DNA from: Candidatus Competibacteraceae bacterium
GTDB taxonomy: Bacteria; Pseudomonadota; Gammaproteobacteria; Competibacterales; Competibacteraceae
Length of the DNA stretch: 5,571 nt
Direction of reading: 5' to 3'
Assembly: GCA_012032855.1 (NCBI GenBank)
Contig: JAAUQA010000251.1
Location: 1-5,571 of the forward strand
Position numbers and translations under genes: made by a program. Each line of letters starts with the position of its first letter. The stretch's first letter is position 1. Under the pieces are notes generated by a model. That model ran no database searches, was not told where the DNA came from, and worked only from the letters and a program-made list of their open reading frames with translations. Positions 1-5,571 of the stretch are shown here, piece after piece.

Positions 1-2
1 AG

Positions 3-221
3 GGTTATGATCGTTACCGCAACGTTATCTTCTGGAACACCGCCAGTGAGCAACTCTATGGATATAGCCAGCAAGAAGTTCTGGGACGCAAATTAGAGCA
101 TTTGCTGGCTCCCGACCTACGCGAGGACTGGACAGACGCTTTCGAGCGCTGGATAACCGATGATCTGCCTATCCTTGCCGGAGAGATCAACATGCTGCAC
201 AAGGACGTGCACCCATATTGA
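3..221 (+). pseudogene. N-terminal PAS fragment of a PAS-PAS-GGDEF-EAL protein, open at the left edge and ended by a frameshift
   Basis: Reading from base 3 gives 72 codons to a TGA at 219-221. The translation is a typical PAS core: a FWN-x-ASE-x-LYGYS stretch, then EVLGRKLEHLLAPDLRE, then [11 protein letters not shown] domains are sensory modules that bind ligands or mediate dimerisation; no cofactor can be assigned here. After HKD (201-206) the frame reads VHPY and stops. Adding one base, for example a second G near 207, gives [17 protein letters not shown], the usual second half of this PAS type, and joins the frame that runs on to 2065. I infer that this fragment and the downstream CDS are one gene, with at least 687 residues visible once repaired. 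The start codon lies outside the window. A sequencing deletion is as plausible as a true mutation. Confidence 0.8.
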
Positions 222-2065
222 CGTATGCCAGTCACATGCTGGTTCGTAACCCCAACAACGAGCCTGAACTGTATTGTCTGGCAGTCGACCTGACCGAACG
301 CAAGCAAATTGAAGAGAAACTGAGACAGTGGGAGCGGGTGTTCGAGAGCACTGCGGAAGGGGTAATGATCACCGACTTGGAAGGGCGAATTGTTGCGATA
401 AACAAAGCCTTTACCGAAATCACCGGGTATCATGAACAAGAAGCGCTCACTCAAACACCGCGCATTCTCCAATCTGGCCGCCACGATGCGGCTTTTTATG
501 AAGCGCTTTGGGATACCCTCAGAGCATCCGGTCAATGGCAAGGGGAAATCTGGAACCGGCGCAAGAACGGCGAAATTTACCCGGAGTGGCTCACCATCAG
601 CACCGTGGAAACGGCTAGTGGCCAGCTCAGCCACTATGTTTCGGTGTTCAGTGACATTACCTCCATGAAACGATCCCAGGCCCAATTAGACTTCCTGGCG
701 TATCATGATCCACTCACCAAGTTACCCAATCGCCTTTTGTTTAATGAACGCTTAGAACACAGCATTCAGCGCGCGCGTCGCAATGACCATCAGTTAGCGG
801 TACTGTTTTTGGACTTAGACCACTTCAAGAACGTCAATGACACACTGGGACACCCAGTGGGTGATCAGTTGCTGCAAAAGGTGGCGGAACGGATGACCAC
901 TCAGGTGCGCGCTGAAGACACCTTAGCCAGAATTAGCGGCGATGAATTCACTTTGTTACTGGACAAAATCGAGGGTCCCGGCGATGGTGTTATCGTCGCT
1001 CAAAAATTACTCGGTTTATTTTCCCAACCGATTGCCATTCTTAATCACGAATTTTTCATCACCACCAGTATCGGTATCAGTCTTTATCCCGAAGACGGGC
1101 AAGACGTCAACACGCTGGTCAAAAACGCCGATGCCGCCATGTATCAAGCCAAAGCCCAGGGACGCAACACCTATCAGTTCTACAAAGCCGAACTGACCGC
1201 CGACACATTCGAGCGATTGCGCCTGGAAAGCTATTTAAGGCGGGCGATTGAGCAGGAAACGCTGACGGTGCATTATCAACCGCAAATCGAACTCGCTTCC
1301 GGCCGTCTAGTCGGTGTGGAAGCGTTGTTGCGTTGGCAACACCCCGAATTGGGGAATATCTCACCGGCTCGGTTTATCCCGCTTGCCGAAGAAAGCGGCA
1401 TGATCTTGACCTTGGGAGAGTGGGTACTCAGCACCGCCTGCCAACAATTGCGGGATTGGTGGGATATGGGTTTCGCGGTACCCTGTATGGCTATCAACTT
1501 GTCGGTCAAACAAATCCAACTGGGTAATCTTGTGGCACAGGTAAACCAAGTGCTCGCCCACAACAAACTGGATCCGGCCTGTCTGGAACTAGAAATCACC
1601 GAATCCGGTATTATGAAACAAACGGAACGGGCGATTGCCAATATGGATGGCTTGCGCGCATTGGGTGTGCGTCTTTCCATAGACGATTTCGGCACCGGCT
1701 ATTCCTCGCTCAGCTACCTCAAGCGATTACCGGTACACAAGCTGAAAATCGATCAATCCTTTATCAGTGACATCACTCGTGACCCCAACGATGAGGCTAT
1801 TGTCCGGGCTGTGATTGCGCTGGCCAAAAGCCTGGGTTTAACCGTAATCGCTGAAGGTGTGGAAACGATCGAACAAGCCCGTTTTTTACAAAACCAGGAT
1901 TGCGATCATGCGCAAGGTTATTTGTACAGTTGCCCACTATCCGCCCATGAGTTTTATCGTCGCTGGCATAGCTCTATTGATCACGGAGCGCAGAGATTAG
2001 AAGAGGTAGCGTTACCCAGCACTCATCGCCCAACGCGGACTGTTAAACAACCCGGCGAAAAATAA
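218..2065 (+). CDS. PAS-GGDEF-EAL cyclic-di-GMP signalling protein (main part, downstream of the frameshift)
   Basis: This open frame carries both c-di-GMP enzyme domains. Numbered from the TTG at 218, residues 1-30 finish the first PAS domain and end in DLTERK, a PAC-like linker. A second PAS spans about 41-155 ([13 protein letters not shown] to SDITSMKR). The GGDEF domain (about 158-320) has the signature SGDEF at 240-244 and an intact RxxD inhibitory site, RAED at 231-234, so diguanylate cyclase activity with product feedback is possible. The EAL domain (about 338-585) keeps E368-A-L, the NLS and ITE segments, DDFGTG 489-494, K510, E546 and Q566, the metal and catalytic set of active c-di-GMP phosphodiesterases. 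No membrane segment is visible, so this part is probably cytoplasmic. The TTG at 218 has no ribosome binding site and starts inside a domain; it is not a believable native start. Protein family is sure; the net direction of activity is not. Confidence 0.9.
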   Translation: MTYASHMLVRNPNNEPELYCLAVDLTERKQIEEKLRQWERVFESTAEGVMITDLEGRIVAINKAFTEITGYHEQEALTQTPRILQSGRHDAAFYEALWDTLRASGQWQGEIWNRRKNGEIYPEWLTISTVETASGQLSHYVSVFSDITSMKRSQAQLDFLAYHDPLTKLPNRLLFNERLEHSIQRARRNDHQLAVLFLDLDHFKNVNDTLGHPVGDQLLQKVAERMTTQVRAEDTLARISGDEFTLLLDKIEGPGDGVIVAQKLLGLFSQPIAILNHEFFITTSIGISLYPEDGQDVNTLVKNADAAMYQAKAQGRNTYQFYKAELTADTFERLRLESYLRRAIEQETLTVHYQPQIELASGRLVGVEALLRWQHPELGNISPARFIPLAEESGMILTLGEWVLSTACQQLRDWWDMGFAVPCMAINLSVKQIQLGNLVAQVNQVLAHNKLDPACLELEITESGIMKQTERAIANMDGLRALGVRLSIDDFGTGYSSLSYLKRLPVHKLKIDQSFISDITRDPNDEAIVRAVIALAKSLGLTVIAEGVETIEQARFLQNQDCDHAQGYLYSCPLSAHEFYRRWHSSIDHGAQRLEEVALPSTHRPTRTVKQPGEK

Positions 2066-2078
2066 CGAATGCACGCAC

Positions 2079-2852
2079 ATGGCCATTAAAATCGCTACCT
2101 GGAATGTCAACTCCTTGCGGGTCCGTCTACCCCAAGTACTGGATTGGCTGGAAACTGAACAACCAGATATTCTGGCGGTGCAGGAAACTAAAACCGCCGA
2201 CCCCGATTTTCCCCTCCAGGCATTTATCGCAGCCGGTTATCAGGCGTTATTTTCCGGCCAGAAAACCTATAACGGAGTCGCTTTATTCAGCCGTGCGCCT
2301 GCTGCCGATCCGGTGCAGGACTTGCCCGATTTACAGGACCCGCAGCGCCGCGTGCTAGGCGCGACCATCGGACCGGTACGGATACTGAATGTTTACGTAC
2401 CCAACGGTCAAGCCGTCGGCACAGAAAAATACGCCTACAAATTAGCTTGGTTAGACAAACTCATCCGTTACGTAAAAGAGCAACTGGCCAGCCATTCCCA
2501 TTTTGTGCTGCTAGGCGATTTCAACATTGCCCCGCAAGATTGCGACGTTTACGACCCGCAATCTTGGGCCGGTCAAGTGCTGTGCAGTGAGCCGGAAAGA
2601 TCCACGCTGCAACAGTTGCTCACCTTGGGTCTGCAGGATGCATTTCGGCTATTCGAGCAAGAACCGGAGAGTTACAGCTGGTGGGATTACCGGGCTGCCG
2701 GGTTCCGGCGCAACCACGGTTTACGTATCGATTTGGTTCTGGTCAGTCCGGCGATGGCCCCGCTCTGTACCGCTTGTCGGATCGATAAAGCGCCGCGCCG
2801 TTTGGAACGACCCTCCGATCATGCACCGGTTGTAGCAAGCTTCGACTTGTGA
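2079..2852 (+). CDS. xthA: Exodeoxyribonuclease III / AP endonuclease (ExoIII family)
   Basis: A 257-residue protein of the endonuclease/exonuclease/phosphatase fold, close to the usual 250-270 residues for ExoIII. The family cuts DNA 5' to abasic sites and removes 3' blocking groups and nucleotides during base-excision repair, using Mg2+. All expected active-site elements are present: WNVNSLR with N9 and N11, the metal ligand E36 in QETK, Y106 in NVYVPNG, D147 and N149 in GDFNIAP, D218 in RIDLVL, and the SDH triad S246-D247-H248 near the C-terminus. The ATG at 2079 gives MAIKIATWNVN, the standard beginning of this subgroup, though no good Shine-Dalgarno precedes it. It lies 13 bases after the GGDEF-EAL gene with no terminator between, so co-transcription or translational coupling is likely. 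A hairpin with a T-run follows the stop. The symbol xthA is by family; some genomes carry several paralogues. Confidence 0.93.
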   Translation: MAIKIATWNVNSLRVRLPQVLDWLETEQPDILAVQETKTADPDFPLQAFIAAGYQALFSGQKTYNGVALFSRAPAADPVQDLPDLQDPQRRVLGATIGPVRILNVYVPNGQAVGTEKYAYKLAWLDKLIRYVKEQLASHSHFVLLGDFNIAPQDCDVYDPQSWAGQVLCSEPERSTLQQLLTLGLQDAFRLFEQEPESYSWWDYRAAGFRRNHGLRIDLVLVSPAMAPLCTACRIDKAPRRLERPSDHAPVVASFDL

Positions 2853-2886
2853 AAAGAGTTCTGCACCATCAAAGTGCAAACTTTTT
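2852..2886. terminator. Likely two-way intrinsic terminator between xthA and the Nudix gene
   Basis: AGTT-C-TGCAC (2857-2866) pairs with GTGCA-AACT (2874-2882) around a 7-base loop, with a bulged C at 2861. The stem is extended by AAAA (2852-2855) against TTTT (2883-2886), past a bulged G at 2856. The plus strand therefore ends in a T-run after the stem, and the minus strand likewise reads TTTT after it. It sits exactly between two convergent genes, overlapping the last base of the xthA stop and ending four bases from the Nudix stop. The stem is not GC-rich, so strength is uncertain. Confidence 0.65.
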
Positions 2887-2890
2887 ACAG

Positions 2891-3337
2891 CTAGGGCAAA
2901 GCGGTGAGCACACTTAACGGATAGCGATGACCCGCTAGGTAATCATCAATACAGCGCATGACCATCGGACTGCGCCACTGAGACTGCAAGGCAGCAATCT
3001 CCGCTTGGGTTAACCAAGCCGCACGCTGAATCCCGCTATCCAAGGGTTGATCGGGGTGATGTCGGCGGCGCTCGGCGGCAAAACTGAAGCGAACATAGGT
3101 TTCTCCGTTCTCCGGATGATGCCATTGGTAGATACCGACCAATGCCTCAAGTTCGACATCCCAGGCGGTTTCTTCGCGTGTTTCGCGAACGGCGGCGGTG
3201 AGTAAGGTTTCGTTATTTTCCAGATGACCGGCTGGTTGGTTATACAGACTGCGTCCGTCAATCGATTCTTCCACCATAAGAAACCGTCCGCTGTATTCTA
3301 CTAGGGTTGCTACGGTGACATGTGCTGTCCAAATCAT
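2891..3337 (-). CDS. nudJ: NudJ-like Nudix hydrolase (phosphatase NudJ family)
   Basis: A 148-residue Nudix protein resembling E. coli NudJ (YmfB), which hydrolyses nucleoside tri- and diphosphates and thiamin pyrophosphate derivatives. NudJ-like features are the start HVTVATLVE, the VEESIDGRSLYNQPAGHLE segment leading into the Nudix box, the late LRSP-like patch WRSPMV, and the C-terminal GHRYPLSVL. The Nudix box runs G37-x5-E43-x7-R51-E52-x2-E55-E56, so the metal-binding glutamates are intact. The glycine usual after EEx is alanine (A58), a change I believe is tolerated in this family. The start at 3337 places HVTV at residue 6, as in NudJ. In E. coli nudJ adjoins mnmA; here its downstream side instead faces xthA convergently, and phhB is divergent upstream. 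It looks like a single-gene transcription unit. Substrate preference cannot be read from sequence. Confidence 0.88.
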   Translation of the reverse strand: MIWTAHVTVATLVEYSGRFLMVEESIDGRSLYNQPAGHLENNETLLTAAVRETREETAWDVELEALVGIYQWHHPENGETYVRFSFAAERRRHHPDQPLDSGIQRAAWLTQAEIAALQSQWRSPMVMRCIDDYLAGHRYPLSVLTALP

Positions 3338-3395
3338 AGGTTTGCAACTCTTCGCTCATATGCCCGCCGTGTTGGGATCAGGTGCTGGGCACAAT

Positions 3396-3410
3396 CCCCA
3401 TAGTTTGGGG
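3396..3410. repeat. Short inverted repeat in the nudJ-phhB intergenic region
   Basis: CCCCA and TGGGG are perfect inverted copies separated by TAGTT. The element is 15 bases long and lies upstream of the TATACT-like box at 3425. It is too short to name as a specific operator. Confidence 0.35.
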
Positions 3411-3639
3411 CACTCGTTTGGAGATATACTGTAACGGATATTTTTTCCACTTGAACAATCTATACAGCATTACGGTCAGTCGCCGCCTGATTGATAGGCG
3501 AGAGGTTATTCATGAAGTTATCCGAAAAAAGCTGTGTGCCCTGCCAGGGCGGGGTGCCCTCGTTATCTCAGGAAGAAGCGGAAAGCCTGTTGGCGCAAAC
3601 CCCCGGATGGTCGTTGACACAGGAAGGCACTCGTTTGGA
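3409..3639 (+). repeat. Pair of identical 14-base direct repeats (3409-3422 and 3626-3639)
   Basis: GGCACTCGTTTGGA occurs once upstream of phhB and once inside phhB, where it encodes GTRLE. The span given covers both copies and the sequence between. A match of this length in a window this size can arise by chance, and the flanks do not clearly continue the similarity. Confidence 0.35.
3501..3505 (+). promoter_or_regulatory. Ribosome binding site of phhB
   Basis: AGAGG ends six bases before the ATG at 3512. This decides the start: the alternative in-frame TTG at 3491 has no such site, and starting there would add seven residues not typical of the family. Confidence 0.7.
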
Positions 3640-3841
3640 ACGCCGGTTTGCCTTTAAAAGCTTCGCCGCTGCGTTGGAATTCGTCAACCGGGTCGGCGAA
3701 ATTGCCGAACAGGAAGATCATCACCCCGATATTTCATTTGGCTGGGGCTATGCCACAGTGGTCTACTATACCCATAAAATCGGCGGGCTCCATGAAAACG
3801 ATTTCGTCATGGCGGCCAAACTCAACACGGTGTACGGTTGA
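3512..3841 (+). CDS. phhB: Pterin-4a-carbinolamine dehydratase
   Basis: A 109-residue protein, the normal size for this small single-domain family. The enzyme dehydrates 4a-hydroxytetrahydrobiopterin to quinonoid dihydrobiopterin, recycling the pterin cofactor after aromatic amino acid hydroxylation. The hallmark E-x-x-HHP motif is present: E66-Q-E-D-HHP gives H70-H71-P72, followed by W78, Y85-Y86-T87-H88 and D97 in the usual order, so the three active-site histidine positions (H70, H71, H88) are filled. The N-terminal C-V-P-C-x-GG and P31-GW segments are also common in bacterial members. The ATG at 3512 has a good ribosome binding site. The usual partner, phenylalanine hydroxylase phhA, is not next to it in this window, so the role may be pterin salvage in general or depend on a hydroxylase elsewhere. 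It is likely its own transcription unit. Confidence 0.93.
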   Translation: MKLSEKSCVPCQGGVPSLSQEEAESLLAQTPGWSLTQEGTRLERRFAFKSFAAALEFVNRVGEIAEQEDHHPDISFGWGYATVVYYTHKIGGLHENDFVMAAKLNTVYG

Positions 3842-3971
3842 ACCCGATGAACAATCGCTTGTTACTGGCGCCGGGGTATAAAATTGCTTCCTGTTGACGG
3901 AGGCTGTAAATTTTATGGGATGTTGCTACTCTGAATAGTAAGAAGCGTCCTGATAACTGACGGTATACCCA
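3842..3971. promoter_or_regulatory. Intergenic region between phhB and clpS
   Basis: The 130 bases hold the hairpin at 3878-3916, a TTGACG hexamer at 3894-3899 that resembles a -35 box but has no good -10 at the right distance, and an 8-base palindrome GGTATACC (3962-3969) immediately before the clpS start. The only Shine-Dalgarno-like string before clpS is GACGG (3959-3963), which is weak. I see no coding sequence here. A clpS promoter is expected but cannot be pinned down. Confidence 0.4.
3878..3916. terminator. A/T-flanked hairpin after phhB, probable terminator
   Basis: ATAAAATT (3878-3885) is an exact inverted copy of AATTTTAT (3909-3916), and inside it GCTTCC (3886-3891) pairs with GGAGGC (3899-3904, one G-T pair) around the 7-base loop TGTTGAC. 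Four bases (3905-3908) bulge on the right side. An inner GC-rich stem with outer A/T arms is how a two-way intrinsic terminator looks, and the position 36 bases after the phhB stop fits. It could instead be a structure in the clpS leader. Confidence 0.5.
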
Positions 3972-4297
3972 ATGAGCACGGAACGTAACAATCCTGCCAA
4001 CGGTGATAATGGCCTTGCCGTAGAGCAGGCGAAGCCCAAGCTCAAACAACCGCGTTTATACAAAGTCATTTTATTGAACGACGATTACACGCCAATGGAA
4101 TTCGTCGTGCAGATTCTTGAACATTTCTTTGCGATGAGTCGTGAGAAAGCCACGCAAATCATGTTGCATGTGCATCCCGCGGCAAAGGGGTGTGTGGCAT
4201 TTATACCCACGAAATAGCGGAAACCAAGGTCGCGCAGGTCAACGATTACTCACGCAGCCATCAACATCCGCTGATGTGCACCATGGAAGAGGCTTAA
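3972..4297 (+). pseudogene. clpS: ClpS, N-degron adaptor of ClpAP, interrupted by a one-base frameshift
   Basis: ClpS binds proteins with N-end-rule destabilising first residues and delivers them to ClpA. From the ATG at 3972 the first 68 residues are clearly ClpS: a variable N-terminal tail, then [18 protein letters not shown] with N36-D37-D38 of the substrate pocket, [17 protein letters not shown] with M64 and H68. After H68 the frame reads 13 unrelated residues and stops at 4215-4217 (81 residues). From about 4178 the -1 frame reads [17 protein letters not shown], then [18 protein letters not shown] and TAA at 4295-4297, the normal ClpS C-terminus. Restoring one base near 4176 gives 108 residues, against 106 in E. 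coli. As written, the product lacks the C-terminal third, including the conserved AETK segment on the ClpA-facing side. It is 25 bases from clpA, in the usual order. A sequencing error is the simplest cause. Confidence 0.9.
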
Positions 4298-4310
4298 CCC
4301 TAAACACGAT

Positions 4311-4314
4311 GAGG
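4311..4314 (+). promoter_or_regulatory. Ribosome binding site of clpA
   Basis: GAGG lies eight bases before the ATG at 4323, in the short gap after the clpS reading frame. It supports this start, which also matches the start of known ClpA proteins. Confidence 0.7.
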
Positions 4315-4322
4315 TCTACATT

Positions 4323-5571
4323 ATGTTGAGCAAGGACCTGGAGTTTTCCATCAACCTCGCGTTCAAGGAAGCGCGAGATCGACGGCATGAATTCATGACC
4401 GTAGAGCACTTGCTGCTGGCCTTGCTCGATAATCCTTCAGCTGCGGAGGTGCTGAGGGCTTGTGGCGGCAATCTGGACCGTTTACGGCGCGAGTTGCAGA
4501 CGTTCATTCGCGAGAGCACACCGATTCTCAGTACCGGCGATCCGCGCGAAACGCAACCAACCCTGGGTTTTCAGCGCGTTCTACAACGCGCTGTGCTCCA
4601 TGTCCAATCATCCGGCAACAAAGAAGTGACCGGGGCGAATGTGCTGGTGGCCATCTTCGGTGAACAAGAATCCCAGGCGGTTTATTGTCTCAAGCAACAG
4701 GATGTCAGCCGACTTGATGTGGTGAATTACATTTCTCACGGTATATCCAAAGTATCGGACGACAATGAAATGCCATCTTCCGGTAACGACGAAGAAACCG
4801 CCAGTGAGACGCCAAGTTCCAAACCCCTGGATAATTTCGCGAGTAACTTGAATGAGCTGGCGCGGCAGGGCCGGATCGACCCGCTGATCGGTCGGGAAAC
4901 CGAAGTCGAACGAACCATTCAGATTCTCTGTCGGCGCCGTAAAAACAATCCCCTGTTCGTCGGCGAGGCAGGGGTCGGCAAAACAGCCATTGCCGAGGGA
5001 CTGGCGAAGTTAATCGTCGATGCCCAGGTACCGGAAGTGCTCGAAAATGCAGTCATCTATGCCTTGGACCTCGGCTCACTGGTCGCCGGCACCAAATATC
5101 GGGGAGATTTTGAAAAGCGTCTCAAGGCGGTGCTGGCGCAACTGCGTAAACAGCGCAACGCTATTCTTTTCATCGACGAAATCCATACCTTGATCGGTGC
5201 GGGGGCTGCTTCCGGCGGGGTCATGGATGCCTCTAACCTGATCAAGCCCATGTTGGCTTCCGGTGAACTCAAATGCATCGGCTCCACGACTTATCAGGAA
5301 TACCGGGGCATTTTCGAAAAAGATCGTGCGTTAGCGCGGCGGTTTCAGAAAATAGACATACCCGAGCCATCTGAAGAAGAAACGTATCAGATACTTAAAG
5401 GGCTTAAAAACCGCTTCGAAGAACACCATGACGTCAAGTATTCTTCTAAAGCCCTGCGTACTGCGGTTGAATTGGCGTCTCGTTATATTAACGACCGTCA
5501 CCTGCCCGACAAAGCGATTGATGTGATTGATGAAGCCGGCGCGAGCCAGCGTCTATTATCACCGATTCGTG
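4323..5571 (+). CDS. clpA: ClpA, ATP-dependent unfoldase subunit of ClpAP (5' part, runs off the right edge)
   Basis: The first 416 codons of a protein usually about 750-760 residues long. ClpA is a hexameric AAA+ unfoldase that threads substrates into ClpP and accepts N-degron substrates from ClpS. The N domain (about 1-143) begins [17 protein letters not shown] and has [14 protein letters not shown] polar, acidic linker (about 144-168) leads to the first AAA+ module. That module shows Walker A GEAGVGKT 214-221 with K220, pore loop K258-Y259-R260-G261, Walker B ILFIDE 281-286 with E286, sensor-like GSTT 320-323 and the arginine finger region ARRF near 338-341. These residue numbers match E. 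coli ClpA, so no indel is apparent in the visible part. The second AAA+ module, which holds the ClpP-binding loop, lies beyond the window. The gene follows clpS by 25 bases and is very probably in one operon with it. Confidence 0.97.
   Translation, partial: MLSKDLEFSINLAFKEARDRRHEFMTVEHLLLALLDNPSAAEVLRACGGNLDRLRRELQTFIRESTPILSTGDPRETQPTLGFQRVLQRAVLHVQSSGNKEVTGANVLVAIFGEQESQAVYCLKQQDVSRLDVVNYISHGISKVSDDNEMPSSGNDEETASETPSSKPLDNFASNLNELARQGRIDPLIGRETEVERTIQILCRRRKNNPLFVGEAGVGKTAIAEGLAKLIVDAQVPEVLENAVIYALDLGSLVAGTKYRGDFEKRLKAVLAQLRKQRNAILFIDEIHTLIGAGAASGGVMDASNLIKPMLASGELKCIGSTTYQEYRGIFEKDRALARRFQKIDIPEPSEEETYQILKGLKNRFEEHHDVKYSSKALRTAVELASRYINDRHLPDKAIDVIDEAGASQRLLSPIR

Larger units (their letters stand above)
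3338..3511. promoter_or_regulatory. Divergent intergenic region between nudJ and phhB
   Basis: These 174 bases separate two divergently transcribed genes and should hold both promoters. On the plus strand TATACT (3425-3430) and TATACA (3461-3466) resemble -10 boxes for phhB, but neither has a convincing -35 box at 16-18 bases, so I do not choose between them. A perfect 5-bp inverted repeat, CCCCA-TAGTT-TGGGG (3396-3410), and a short GTGC-TGG-GCAC (3382-3392) lie in the middle and could be operator half-sites or chance. I see no small gene here. Confidence 0.4.

Noticed and set aside
218..220. TTG at 218 as the true start of the GGDEF-EAL protein
   Set aside because: It falls inside a PAS domain, has no Shine-Dalgarno, and the first half of the same PAS is encoded directly upstream in another frame.
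56..685. A 209-codon open frame on the minus strand
   Set aside because: It lies antisense to strongly recognisable PAS coding sequence, has no recognisable protein features and no ribosome binding site. It is a shadow of the plus-strand gene.
3371..3403. Heat-shock (sigma-32) promoter, from CCCCATAG at 3396
   Set aside because: The -10-like string is suggestive, but the upstream GTTGGG does not match CTTGAA and the distance is too long. The string is also part of a small inverted repeat.
3382..3657. A 91-codon plus-strand frame overlapping the start of phhB
   Set aside because: It starts at a non-ATG codon, has no family resemblance, and its second half is phhB read in the wrong frame.
3894..3922. 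Sigma-70 promoter for clpS from TTGACG at 3894
   Set aside because: The -35 hexamer is good, but 16-18 bases downstream there is no acceptable -10 box, and the hexamer lies within the hairpin at 3878-3916.
1..5571. A previously undescribed system such as a defence island, a new RNA or a mobile element
   Set aside because: All sizeable open frames with real protein character belong to well-known families, intergenic gaps are short, and no transposase, phage gene, long repeat or array is visible.

Overview
The window is a stretch of ordinary chromosomal housekeeping and signalling genes, probably from a gammaproteobacterium. The clpS-clpA pair, the NudJ-type Nudix hydrolase, the small xthA-type exonuclease and the PAS-GGDEF-EAL protein all fit that group, and base composition is roughly half G+C. 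I cannot name a genus. I see no mobile element, CRISPR array, rRNA or tRNA, and nothing that amounts to a new biological system.

Layout. Positions 3-2065 (+) hold one broken gene for a multidomain cyclic-di-GMP protein. A PAS domain enters from the left edge, is cut by a one-base frameshift near 207, and continues in another frame as the rest of that PAS domain, a second PAS, a GGDEF domain and an EAL domain. Only 13 bases later comes an exodeoxyribonuclease III family gene (2079-2852, +). It converges on a NudJ-like Nudix hydrolase (2891-3337, -), with a hairpin between them that looks like a two-way terminator. A 174-base divergent intergenic region leads to phhB, pterin-4a-carbinolamine dehydratase (3512-3841, +). 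After a 130-base gap with a long A/T-flanked hairpin come clpS (3972-4297, +, frameshifted) and clpA (4323 to the right edge, +, incomplete).

How the genes relate. ClpS and ClpA form a functional pair: ClpS is the N-degron adaptor that feeds substrates to the ClpA unfoldase and ClpP protease. The other genes have separate jobs: c-di-GMP turnover, base-excision repair, nucleotide or thiamin pyrophosphate hydrolysis, and pterin recycling. They are neighbours rather than a pathway.

The point most worth checking is that two of six genes carry a frameshift, each consistent with loss of a single base and each shifting into the -1 frame. In both cases conserved family sequence resumes at once. Missing bases in the sequence read are the simplest explanation. 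Real gene decay, or for clpS a recoding event at an A_AAG_GGG heptamer, are less likely alternatives.
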